NCBI GenBank assembly: GCA_009704425.1
Contig: WLEG01000041.1
Location: 1-10,872, forward strand
Source: Actinomycetota bacterium
GTDB lineage: Bacteria; Actinomycetota; Acidimicrobiia; Acidimicrobiales; Ilumatobacteraceae
Direction of reading: 5' to 3'
Length of the DNA: 10,872 nucleotides
The notes beneath the pieces are model-generated. The model saw only the letters and a list, made by a program, of their open reading frames with translations. It was not told where the DNA came from and searched no databases. Below, piece by piece: positions 1 through 6,741 of this stretch (position 1 is the stretch's first letter; each line of letters starts with the position of its first letter). The position numbers and the translations under genes are program-made.

Positions 1-2
1 AC

Positions 3-683
3 GCCCGTTCGGCGATGACCATGGCGGCGGGGCAGAAGACCCTCACCGAGGCCTTCCCCGACCGGTTCCTTCTCGGCATCGGCGTCAGCCACCAACCCGC
101 CGTCGAAGGCTTCCACGGTTCGTCGTACGGCAAGCCGTACTCGAACATGGTGTCGTACCTCGACGCCATGGACCGCAGTCTGTTCTTCGCCGCCGGGCCC
201 ACCGTGGCCCCGGCCCGCTGTCTGGCGGCCCTCGGTCCGAAGATGCTGAAGCTGGCCGCCGAGCGCACGTTGGGAGCGCACCCGTACTTCGTGCCGGTCG
301 AGCACACGCCCATCGCCCGTGCGGCCATGGGCCCCGATGCGTTGCTGGCCCCCGAGCAGGCCGTGGTGTTCAGCACCGATCCCGCCGAGGCCCGCGCCAT
401 CGCCCGCGGATTCATGTCCACCTACATGGGGCTGCCCAACTACACGAACAACCTGCGTCGTCTCGGTTGGGGTGACGAGGATCTGTCCACCCCCAACGGC
501 CCGTCGGACAAGTTGGTGGACGCCATCGTGGCGTGGGGAACCCTCGACGACATTCACGCGCGCATCAAGGCGCATCTCGACGGTGGAGCGGACCACGTCT
601 GTGTGCAGGTGCTGTCGGCGAACCCCGCCGCGGTGACGATGAACGAGTTCCGCGAACTCGCCACCTTGATCCCGGAACTCTGA
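3..683 (+). CDS. LLM-class (probably F420-dependent) oxidoreductase, 5' end missing
   Basis: This is the C-terminal part of a luciferase-like monooxygenase family protein. The frame is open to the left edge (codons from base 3 read ARSAMTMAAGQ), so the ATG at 15 is probably internal and the true start lies outside the window; 226 residues are visible. The run TLTEAFPDRFLLGIGVSH is the family's barrel strand with the GxGxSH motif. LAALGPKMLKLAAE followed by GAHPYFVPVEHT is typical of the actinobacterial subgroup with a probable F420 cofactor (similar to TIGR03620, from memory). Such enzymes oxidise or reduce small substrates using reduced flavin or F420; the substrate here is unknown. The gene ends 27 bases before the end of the convergent TetR gene and belongs to a unit entering from the left. 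Family assignment is firm; the cofactor is inferred. Confidence 0.85.
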   Translation, partial: ARSAMTMAAGQKTLTEAFPDRFLLGIGVSHQPAVEGFHGSSYGKPYSNMVSYLDAMDRSLFFAAGPTVAPARCLAALGPKMLKLAAERTLGAHPYFVPVEHTPIARAAMGPDALLAPEQAVVFSTDPAEARAIARGFMSTYMGLPNYTNNLRRLGWGDEDLSTPNGPSDKLVDAIVAWGTLDDIHARIKAHLDGGADHVCVQVLSANPAAVTMNEFRELATLIPEL

Positions 684-689
684 CGACTT

Positions 690-724
690 CCGGAGACACG
701 ACGCGCGGCGTCAGACGTGTCCGG
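690..724. terminator. Possible hairpin in the convergent gap between the LLM and TetR genes
   Basis: CCGG-AG-ACACG (690-700) can pair with CGTGTCCGG (716-724), a nine-base stem with a two-base bulge and a 15-base loop. It spans the 27-base space between two convergent stop codons and the last codons of the TetR gene. No U-tract follows on either strand. A bidirectional terminator is possible but unproven. Confidence 0.3.
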
Positions 725-1346
725 TGATGATGCCGAAGATGAGTGTCGCCAGCGTGTCGCGAATGGTCGACTTGCCCGATCCCCGCTTGGCCATCTCGGG
801 TTGATAACCGAGCAGGCGCTCGCACATGGCCACGACGGCCGCGGCGGTGGTGAACGGATCGAGGGAATCCGGTAGACGACCGGCGGCGACGCCCTCGCGG
901 ATCATGTCCTGCAGGGCGTCCATCAACAACAGGTTGGCTTCGGTGCGCACCTTGCGGAAGTGGCGGTCGCCTTCCTCGGCCTTGAGGTTGCGCACGCGCA
1001 ACACCGCACGATGGGTGTCCCAGAACGTCATGTACGCGTCGACGAACTCGCCCGCCCGCTTCAGGCCGTCGGTCTGTGTCCAGCCGGGCTTCAGGTGGTC
1101 CACCAAGGGCTTCTCGTCCTCGGTCGCTTCGCCGGCCAATTCGAGGATGGCCTCATCGACGTCGTTGAAGTAGTGATAGAAGGTGGCCGGCGACGTTCCG
1201 ATCTCGCGGGAGATGTCGACGACCCGCAGATCGAGAATGCCCTGCTCGGTCAGCAACTTCGCGGTGGCATCCAGCAACTTGCGACGGGTGGCCTGAGCGC
1301 GCGCCCCGATCACCCGTCCGTCGGCCGCATGGATGTCGTCGCTCAC
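711..1346 (-). CDS. TetR-family transcriptional regulator, last gene of the five-gene operon
   Basis: A 211-residue protein of normal TetR length. The N-terminal DNA-binding domain runs from about residue 15 to 62, with ATRRKLLDATAKLLTEQG as helix 1 and ISREIGTSPATFYHYF (45-60) as the helix-turn-helix. The rest is a helical ligand-binding and dimerisation domain. I chose the GTG at 1346 over a longer frame to 1490 because GGAG at 1356-1353 sits six bases before it, the homology starts there, and the longer version would overlap the preceding gene's end. It follows the SDR stop codon with one base between, so it is cotranscribed and probably translationally coupled. As the only regulator in the window it is the best candidate to bind the two palindromes at 5862-5878 and 9522-9544, which would make it autoregulatory. 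TetR proteins are usually repressors released by a pathway intermediate, often an acyl-CoA in lipid and steroid pathways. The ligand is not predictable from sequence. Confidence 0.93.
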   Translation of the reverse strand: MSDDIHAADGRVIGARAQATRRKLLDATAKLLTEQGILDLRVVDISREIGTSPATFYHYFNDVDEAILELAGEATEDEKPLVDHLKPGWTQTDGLKRAGEFVDAYMTFWDTHRAVLRVRNLKAEEGDRHFRKVRTEANLLLMDALQDMIREGVAAGRLPDSLDPFTTAAAVVAMCERLLGYQPEMAKRGSGKSTIRDTLATLIFGIITGHV

Positions 1347-1347
1347 G

Positions 1348-2247
1348 TCAGGCTCCGTACACCGGTGCGGGGGAGGGAGCCTCGCGAACCAGGTCGGCGA
1401 CGATGGAGCCGACCTCGTGGGGTTCGAGGCGGGCACCCTTGTCGAACACGTGACCGTGCTGCCAGCCGTCGGCCACCGAGATCTGACCACCGGCGATCTC
1501 GAACATGCGGCCGGAGATCTCGCACTGCGACGAACCGAGCCACACCACGAGGGGGCTGACGTTGGCCGGGTCCATGGCGTCGAATCCCGAATCGGGCTTT
1601 TTCATCATCTCGGCGAAGGCTTCTTCGGTCATGCGACTGCGCGCCGACGGGGCGATGCCGTTCAACTTGATGTTGTAACGACCGAGTTCGGCGGCACCGA
1701 CGATGGTGAAGGCGGCGATGCCCGCCTTGGCCGCCGAGTAGTTCGCCTGGGAGACGCTGCCGAACAAGCCGGCACCCGACGAGGTGGTGACCACGCGGGC
1801 ATCCACCGGCGTGCCGGCCTTGCTCATGGCGCGCCAGTGGTCGATGGCATGACGGACGGGGCAGAACATTCCGCGCAGGTGCACCTTCATGACGGCATCC
1901 CATTCGTCCACCGACATGTTGACGATCATCCGGTCGCGCACGATTCCCGCGTTGCACACCAGGGTGTCGAGGCCACCGAAGGTGTCGATGGCCTGTCGGA
2001 TCATTCGGCCGGCGCCGTCCCAATCGCTCACGTCGTCACCGTTGACGACGGCCTCGCCGCCCATCGCGCGGATCTCGGCTACCACGTCGGCGGCCGGACC
2101 CTCGTCCTGTCCCTCGCCGGTGAGGCTGGCCCCGACGTCGTTGACGACGACCTTGGCCCCCTCGGCGGCGAACGCCAGGGCGTGGGCGCGACCGAGACCT
2201 CGGCCGGCCCCGGTGATGATGACGACACGTCCGTCGCAGATTCCCAT
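1348..2247 (-). CDS. SDR-family dehydrogenase, MFE-2/HSD17B4-like (3R)-hydroxyacyl-CoA dehydrogenase type
   Basis: A 299-residue classical short-chain dehydrogenase, cytosolic. Visible: TGAGRGLG cofactor loop at 12-19; D37 after strand 2, favouring NAD(H); NAG at 99-101; catalytic S157, Y170 and K174 (YSAAK). VHLRGMF at 122-128 has His where most SDRs have the catalytic-site Asn. That and the segment from QANYSAAK to SRMT, followed by SPLVVWL, closely recall the dehydrogenase domain of peroxisomal multifunctional enzyme 2 (HSD17B4) and actinobacterial relatives such as Hsd4A, which oxidise 3-hydroxyacyl-CoA and 17-hydroxysteroids. A beta-oxidation role on a bulky acyl-CoA is therefore likely, but the substrate is inferred. 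The ATG at 2247 was preferred to one at 2289 because GAGAGGA lies nine bases upstream and the Rossmann fold begins directly. Unlike MFE-2 there is no fused hydratase domain. It lies 25 bases after the other SDR. Confidence 0.9.
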   Translation of the reverse strand: MGICDGRVVIITGAGRGLGRAHALAFAAEGAKVVVNDVGASLTGEGQDEGPAADVVAEIRAMGGEAVVNGDDVSDWDGAGRMIRQAIDTFGGLDTLVCNAGIVRDRMIVNMSVDEWDAVMKVHLRGMFCPVRHAIDHWRAMSKAGTPVDARVVTTSSGAGLFGSVSQANYSAAKAGIAAFTIVGAAELGRYNIKLNGIAPSARSRMTEEAFAEMMKKPDSGFDAMDPANVSPLVVWLGSSQCEISGRMFEIAGGQISVADGWQHGHVFDKGARLEPHEVGSIVADLVREAPSPAPVYGA

Positions 2248-2272
2248 GGTGTTGATTCCTCTCGTCGAAATG

Positions 2273-3124
2273 TCAGCAGGTGATGCCACCGTCGAGCACG
2301 ACGATGGATCCGGTCATGTACCGACCCTCGTCGGACGCGATGAAGGCGAACAGGTTGGCCATCTCGTCGGGCTCGGCCTGATCCATCGGGGTCATGATCT
2401 TGCCCATCAGCTTGTAGTCGGCGTCGGGGGGCAGGTTCATGAACGAGGTGACGATGTTGGTGTTGGTGCCGCCGGGGGCGATGGCGTTCACGCGCACGCC
2501 CTTGCCGCGGTACTCATAGGCCAGCGCGCGGGTGAGGTTGACCACGCCACCCTTGCTCGCGCAATACGCGGCGCTCCACGGCGCACCCATCAGGCCCGAG
2601 GTGGAGGCGGTGTTCACGATGACGCCGTCGATGCCGGTGGTCTCGTGGGTCTTCAACAAATGCGGCAACGCGTACCGCGACACGTAGAAGGTGCCGTTGA
2701 GGTTGACCGACACGATGCGGTCGAACCACTCGGGGGTCTCCTCGTGGCTGTTCGCGAAGTGTCCGATGCCGGCGATGTTGCACACGATGTCGAGACCGCC
2801 GAGCGCCTTGGCCGCCTTGTCGACGGTCTTCTGCACGGCGGTCGCATCGGTGACGTCGAGGTCGTATGCCACGACGGTGGCGCCGCTCTTGGCGGCGATC
2901 GTCTTGGTGATCTCGGCCGCCGTTTCCTTGGCGCCGCGAAGGTCGGCGATGGCCAGATGGGCACCCTCGGCGGCGAAGCGCAGAGCGGTGGCGCGACCGA
3001 TGCCGGAACCGGCACCGGTGATGAACACCCGCTTGCCCTTCAGGCGCTTGTAGACGGGTGCCGGCTTCAGGACGGGCTTCTTCGCGACCTTCTTCTGGGT
3101 GGTCGACTTCTTGGTGGTACTCAT
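2273..3124 (-). CDS. SDR-family NAD(P)-dependent dehydrogenase with a lysine-rich N-terminal tail
   Basis: A 283-residue classical SDR. Motifs: TGAGSGIG at 36-43; D61 at the end of strand 2 (IADLR), favouring NAD; NIAG at 117-120, a variant of NAG; N141 in VNLNGTF; catalytic S174, Y187 and K191 (YCASK); and the C-terminal GSIVVLDGG, typical of 3-oxoacyl-ACP-reductase-like SDRs. The first 31 residues are unusual: they carry ten lysines, with KKSTTQKKVAKK near the start, and precede the Rossmann fold. The ATG at 3124 is well supported: GGAGG lies six bases upstream, and the ATG overlaps the stop of the ligase gene in an ATGA arrangement, implying translational coupling. The longer frame to 3310 was rejected as antisense-free read-through within the ligase gene. 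It probably oxidises a hydroxyl or reduces a ketone on the pathway intermediate made by its operon partners; the substrate is not recognisable. Confidence 0.9.
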   Translation of the reverse strand: MSTTKKSTTQKKVAKKPVLKPAPVYKRLKGKRVFITGAGSGIGRATALRFAAEGAHLAIADLRGAKETAAEITKTIAAKSGATVVAYDLDVTDATAVQKTVDKAAKALGGLDIVCNIAGIGHFANSHEETPEWFDRIVSVNLNGTFYVSRYALPHLLKTHETTGIDGVIVNTASTSGLMGAPWSAAYCASKGGVVNLTRALAYEYRGKGVRVNAIAPGGTNTNIVTSFMNLPPDADYKLMGKIMTPMDQAEPDEMANLFAFIASDEGRYMTGSIVVLDGGITC

Positions 3125-4683
3125 GATGCTCCTCCGTACGTGACTCGTAGATCCTTCTTCAATACTTTTCCGCTGGGATTGCGGGGCAACGCCTCGACGA
3201 TCTCCAGTTGTTCGGGAATCTTGTGCACCGACAGACGTGCGCCCTTCAGGTAGGACACCATGTCGCCCAACGTCAACGTGGCGTCGGTCTTCAGCACCAC
3301 GACGGCACACGCGCGCTCGCCACTGGCCGCATCGGGCAAGCCGATGACGGCGGCATCGGCGATGGCGGGATGGGCGAACAACAGGTCCTCGATCTCCTTG
3401 GCCGAGATGTTCTCGCCCTTGCGGATGATGATGTCCTTCAGGCGTCCGGTGATGCTGATGTATCCCTCGGCGTCGATGACCCCGAGGTCACCGGTGCGGA
3501 ACCAACCGTCCTCGTCGAAGGCGTCGGCGTCGAGGCTGGAGTCCAGGTAGCCCATGCACACCTGTCCGCCCTTGACCCGCAACTCGCCCTCCACGCCCGC
3601 CGCGCACTCGACGCCGTCCATGACGGTGCGGATGGACACGCCGGGGCAGGCCCGACCGTCGGTGTTGGCCTTCTTGTCGTCGGGGTCGTCGACGTGGACC
3701 ATCGTGTTGATGGGGGACTCGGTGAGGCCCCACCCTCCGATGAGCGGGGCTCCGAAGGCCTCCACCATCTCGGCGTTGAGCGTACGGGGCTTGGGAGAGC
3801 CACCACCGTTGAAGATGCGCACGTTCGGCAGCAGCTTCTCACCCTTGGGCAGTTGACGTTGGGCGTTCAGGTAGGTGAGCCAGAACACGGTGCCGGCGCC
3901 GGCGCACGTGCAGCCGTGTTCACCGAGCCAGCGTGGCGTGTTGGCGGGGTCGAAGGTCTCGACCATCAACAACTCGACGCCGGTCTCCATGGCGTTGAAC
4001 AACCAGATCAATCCACCCACGTGCGTGATGGGGAAGACCACGGCGGCCTTGTCGTCGGGGCCGACCTGCATGCTCCACTGCATTCCGAGATTCGCCGCGG
4101 CCATGCTGGCGTCACTGTGCTTGGCGCCCTTGGGGTCGGCGGTGGTGCCCGAGGAGTAGAACAACCAGCGCAGTCCGCGCAGATCGGCGCGGTACGGGGG
4201 CAGCCCCACCGCGTCGGGGTCGGCCTCGGGAAGGTCGGGGTCGGCCACGATGATGCGCACGTCGCGACCGTTCGCTTCCACGACCTCGCGCGCCATCGGC
4301 GGGAAGTCGAAGCCGCGGAACACACCCGGAACGATCAGCACCTTGCAGTTCGATTGCGCGGTGATGAAGTTGATCTCGCGATGACGGTAGATGGGCAGGA
4401 TCGGGTTCTGGATGGCGCCGAGCCGAGAGAGGGCGCCGGTGAGGATCAGCGACTCGAAACGTGACGGGAGAATCCAGGAGACGTTGGTGCCCTCTCCGAC
4501 GCCGATCTGCGACAGTCCGGCGGCCACCCGCTCGCAACGGTTCTTGTACTCGCCGAAGGTCATCGACCGACCGCGCTCGTCGAAGGCCATGCGCTTGTCG
4601 GGCGTGGTGACGGCCCGTTCGGAGATCAACTGCCAGAGGGTCTTGTCGGTGGTGTCGATGTTCGCGGAGAGATCACGGGGCAT
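3121..4683 (-). CDS. AMP-forming acyl-CoA ligase (cyclohexanecarboxylate/short-chain acyl-CoA ligase-like)
   Basis: A 520-residue ANL-superfamily adenylate-forming enzyme, full length. It activates a carboxylic acid with ATP and joins it to CoA. Motifs in order: P-loop YSSGTTADPKG (176-186), GWGLTES (317-323), TGD (397-399), GRLKDIIIRKGENI (413-426, hinge) and NPSGKVLKK with the catalytic lysine K506. The segment PIYRHREINFITAQSNCKVLIVPGVFRGFDF (95-127 region) resembles ligases acting on cyclohexanecarboxylate or similar ring acids more than long-chain FadD proteins; this is a judgement from memory. GGAG nine bases before the ATG at 4683 supports the start. The gene follows the alcohol dehydrogenase by 16 bases, which suggests an alcohol to acid to acyl-CoA sequence, although no aldehyde dehydrogenase is present here. 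Its stop overlaps the next SDR start by four bases. Confidence 0.92.
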   Translation of the reverse strand: MPRDLSANIDTTDKTLWQLISERAVTTPDKRMAFDERGRSMTFGEYKNRCERVAAGLSQIGVGEGTNVSWILPSRFESLILTGALSRLGAIQNPILPIYRHREINFITAQSNCKVLIVPGVFRGFDFPPMAREVVEANGRDVRIIVADPDLPEADPDAVGLPPYRADLRGLRWLFYSSGTTADPKGAKHSDASMAAANLGMQWSMQVGPDDKAAVVFPITHVGGLIWLFNAMETGVELLMVETFDPANTPRWLGEHGCTCAGAGTVFWLTYLNAQRQLPKGEKLLPNVRIFNGGGSPKPRTLNAEMVEAFGAPLIGGWGLTESPINTMVHVDDPDDKKANTDGRACPGVSIRTVMDGVECAAGVEGELRVKGGQVCMGYLDSSLDADAFDEDGWFRTGDLGVIDAEGYISITGRLKDIIIRKGENISAKEIEDLLFAHPAIADAAVIGLPDAASGERACAVVVLKTDATLTLGDMVSYLKGARLSVHKIPEQLEIVEALPRNPSGKVLKKDLRVTYGGAS

Positions 4684-4699
4684 GTTCGTCGACTCCGGT

Positions 4700-5803
4700 T
4701 CAGAAGGTGATGACGGCGCGGGCGACCGTTCCGCTCTCGAGGCCGTGGACGGCGTCCTCCCAGTTGCCGATGGGGAACGTCGCGCTCACGAGCTCGTCGA
4801 GCAGCACCTCGCCACGGCGATACAGGTCGATGATGTAGGGGATGTCGCGTTGCGGGCTGATGCTTCCGTAACGACAACCGATGATCCCGCGGTCCACCTG
4901 CGTGAGCCGCCCGTACAGTCCCTTGAACTCGGCGGTTTGTCCGGCGACTCCGATGACGACGACGGTTCCGCCCCAGTCGAGGCATTCGAGAGCGTTGTAG
5001 GTGACGGCCGGGTGGGCGACGCAGTCGAAGGCCCAATTGACACCGCCGGCGTTGAACGGGCCCCGGGGCATGTCGTCCTTGTACGGCATGATCTCACCGA
5101 CCGCGGCCACCAGGTCCTCGCGACGACCGTCGAGGAAGTGGGTGGCACCGAACTGCTTGGCCAACGATTCCTTCTCCATGACGGTGTCGACCGCGATGAT
5201 GGTGGTGGCCCCCTGAACCTTGAGCGCCTGGATGACGTTCAGACCGACACCACCCACACCGAAGACGAGCGCCGACTGGCCGCGCTTCACGTTGGCACGG
5301 TTGAACACCGCTCCCATGCCGGTGACCACGCCGCATCCGACGAGCGCGGCCGACGTGAGCGGAACATCCTTGGGGATCTTCACGCACTGGACGTCGCGCA
5401 CCACGGTGCGCTCGGCGAACGCGCTGGTGGCGGCGAAGTTGTAGATGGGTGCACCGTCGAGGGTGAACGGCTGACTCCAGTTGGCCAGGGTGGACCGGCA
5501 CAGCGTGGGTCGGCCGTCCATGCAGAACTCGCAGAATCCGCACGCGGCCAAGGTGGCCACGATCACGTGGTCGCCCGCCTGCACGTGGGTGACGGCGTTG
5601 CCCACCTGTGCGACGACTCCGGCCGCCTCGTGTCCGCACACGCCGGGGGACGGAACGGGGTACAGGCCGTTCATGTAGGAGATGTCGCTGTGACACAGAC
5701 CGGCGGCGGCGATCTCCACGATCACCTCGCGGGGGCCGGGCTCGCGCAGCGTCAGTCCGTCGACCAACGAGGTGGTCTTTCCGTCGTACACGATTCCCTT
5801 CAT
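4700..5803 (-). CDS. Zinc-dependent alcohol dehydrogenase (MDR family), first gene of the operon
   Basis: A 367-residue medium-chain dehydrogenase with both zinc sites intact. Catalytic zinc ligands are C37 (GLCHSD), H59 in GHEAAG, and C157 (GCGVVTG). The structural zinc is held by C88, C91, C94 and C102. The Rossmann motif GVGGVG is at 182-187, and D206 after the second strand indicates NAD(H). The layout is that of class III-like and mycobacterial AdhB/AdhD-like enzymes, which oxidise primary or secondary alcohols to aldehydes or ketones. AAGGGGG just ahead of the ATG at 5803 supports the start. It opens the five-gene operon and faces the dioxygenase gene across a 116-base region carrying the palindromic operator. 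Its job is probably oxidation of an alcohol intermediate whose acid is then activated by the neighbouring ligase; the exact substrate is unknown. Confidence 0.93.
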   Translation of the reverse strand: MKGIVYDGKTTSLVDGLTLREPGPREVIVEIAAAGLCHSDISYMNGLYPVPSPGVCGHEAAGVVAQVGNAVTHVQAGDHVIVATLAACGFCEFCMDGRPTLCRSTLANWSQPFTLDGAPIYNFAATSAFAERTVVRDVQCVKIPKDVPLTSAALVGCGVVTGMGAVFNRANVKRGQSALVFGVGGVGLNVIQALKVQGATTIIAVDTVMEKESLAKQFGATHFLDGRREDLVAAVGEIMPYKDDMPRGPFNAGGVNWAFDCVAHPAVTYNALECLDWGGTVVVIGVAGQTAEFKGLYGRLTQVDRGIIGCRYGSISPQRDIPYIIDLYRRGEVLLDELVSATFPIGNWEDAVHGLESGTVARAVITF

Positions 5804-5837
5804 GGGGCCCCCTTCAGCCGTCCCGCGAACACCGGCG

Positions 5838-5843
5838 ACTCTA
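5838..5843 (-). promoter_or_regulatory. Candidate -10 element for the alcohol dehydrogenase operon
   Basis: On the minus strand this reads TAGAGT, a TAnnnT hexamer. It would put transcription start near 5831 and give a leader of about 28 bases containing the AAGGGGG ribosome site. The -35 region expected 17 bases upstream (about 5861-5866) falls on the edge of the palindrome at 5862-5878, so a bound repressor would block it. No good -35 match is visible. This is a pattern match only. Confidence 0.4.
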
Positions 5844-5861
5844 GTGCAGGAGCCCCGAAAA

Positions 5862-5878
5862 TCTGACGGCCAGTCAGA
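5862..5878. promoter_or_regulatory. Palindromic operator candidate 1 (TetR-type)
   Basis: TCTGACGGCCAGTCAGA: six-base half-sites TCTGAC and GTCAGA are perfect inverted repeats around five bases, 17 bp in total with one mismatched pair (5868/5872). It lies between the divergent alcohol dehydrogenase and dioxygenase genes. The same motif with the same spacing recurs at 9522-9544 in the window's other divergent intergenic region; the run AATCTGACGG is identical in both. Length and symmetry suit a TetR dimer, and a TetR gene ends the operon it controls. Assignment to that protein is inference. Confidence 0.75.
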
Positions 5879-5907
5879 ATCCGTCGGGGGTCAACGGTGC
5901 AAGGGGG

Positions 5908-5913
5908 TATGTT
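5908..5913 (+). promoter_or_regulatory. Candidate -10 element placing the dioxygenase transcript start at its ATG
   Basis: TATGTT is followed by six bases and then the ATG at 5920, so transcription would begin at or next to the A of the start codon, giving a leaderless mRNA, common in actinobacteria. An AAGGGGG at 5901-5907 could instead be a ribosome site, but it is 12 bases from the ATG, rather far. No convincing -35 is seen. Confidence 0.45.
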
Positions 5914-5919
5914 GGCGAA

Positions 5920-6741
5920 ATGTCCGAAGTGAAGGTGTCCTCGCGGGTCTCGGTGGAGCGACTGGACGGCGCCTTGGGCGCGGTCGTTCAGGGCCTGCGC
6001 GTCTCCGATTACGACGACGATCAGTTGCGCGAATTGGCCGACTCGTTGCTCCCGTGGTGGGACGAGCGATTGGTCCTGTTCTTCCCCGGGGCCCACTTCA
6101 CGCCGGCGGATCAGTCGCGACTGGCCCGTTGCTTCGGGAGCAAGGTCGCCGCCACCACCGAAACCGCCTCGGAGAATCGCAACATCCCCACCTTGCGCGA
6201 CGAGGGATTCCCCGAGATCCTGGTGATCGATTCGCACACTCCGGGTTTCAATCCCTTCGTCACCGCCGTGTGGCACACCGACGTGCCGTTCATCGAACAG
6301 CCACCCAAGGCGTCGTTGTTCTATTGCGAGATCGCGGCCGTGGGTGCGGGCGACACCATGTGGAACAACCAGATCGCGGCGTACCGTCGACTCAGCCCAC
6401 CGATGCAACGACTCGTCGACGACCTCGAGGTGCTCATGGGAACGCCCCCGACGACGGGCACGCACGTTCATCCGCTCGTGCGCCGTCATCATGCCTCGGG
6501 GGAGAAGTCGATCTTCGCCAACCGTGGCTGGACCCGAAGCATCGTCGGCATGAGCGAGGTCGAGAGCAAGCACGTGCTCGAGGCGGTCTTCGCCGTCTCC
6601 GAGCGCCCCGAGAACGTCGTGCGCTGGAAGTGGACCAGCGGTGACGGTGCGTTGTGGGACAACCGCTACACGATGCACTACGCGGTGGCGGACTACGGCA
6701 CCCAACATCGTCGGGTGCGTCGAGCCACGATCTACGACTGA
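5920..6741 (+). CDS. TauD/TfdA-family 2-oxoglutarate- and Fe(II)-dependent dioxygenase
   Basis: A 273-residue dioxygenase. The iron triad is H119, D121 (WHTDVPF) and H253 (WDNRYTMHYAVADY). R264, eleven residues after the distal histidine, is placed as the 2-oxoglutarate-binding arginine of TauD, and R268 matches the second conserved arginine. HPLVRRHHASGEKSIFANRG and SEVESKHVLEAVF are also TauD-like. Enzymes of this family hydroxylate carbon next to a sulfonate, sulfate or ether group, releasing sulfite, sulfate or phenol, or simply hydroxylate. Compared with my memory of E. coli TauD, the segment between about 170 and 184 is some 20 residues shorter, and the His and Tyr that contact taurine after the FGxxx motif are absent (FGSKVAATTET here), so taurine is an unlikely substrate. 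It is divergent from the alcohol dehydrogenase operon, shares its operator region, and its last ten bases overlap the end of the convergent ligase gene. Confidence 0.92.
   Translation: MSEVKVSSRVSVERLDGALGAVVQGLRVSDYDDDQLRELADSLLPWWDERLVLFFPGAHFTPADQSRLARCFGSKVAATTETASENRNIPTLRDEGFPEILVIDSHTPGFNPFVTAVWHTDVPFIEQPPKASLFYCEIAAVGAGDTMWNNQIAAYRRLSPPMQRLVDDLEVLMGTPPTTGTHVHPLVRRHHASGEKSIFANRGWTRSIVGMSEVESKHVLEAVFAVSERPENVVRWKWTSGDGALWDNRYTMHYAVADYGTQHRRVRRATIYD

Noticed and set aside
3208..4464. 418-codon plus-strand frame opposite the first acyl-CoA ligase
   Set aside because: It is antisense to a complete adenylate-forming enzyme and shows no domain of its own.
4391..5866. 491-codon plus-strand open frame opposite the alcohol dehydrogenase
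   Set aside because: No family motifs, and the opposite strand has both zinc sites and the Rossmann motif intact, so that strand is the coding one.
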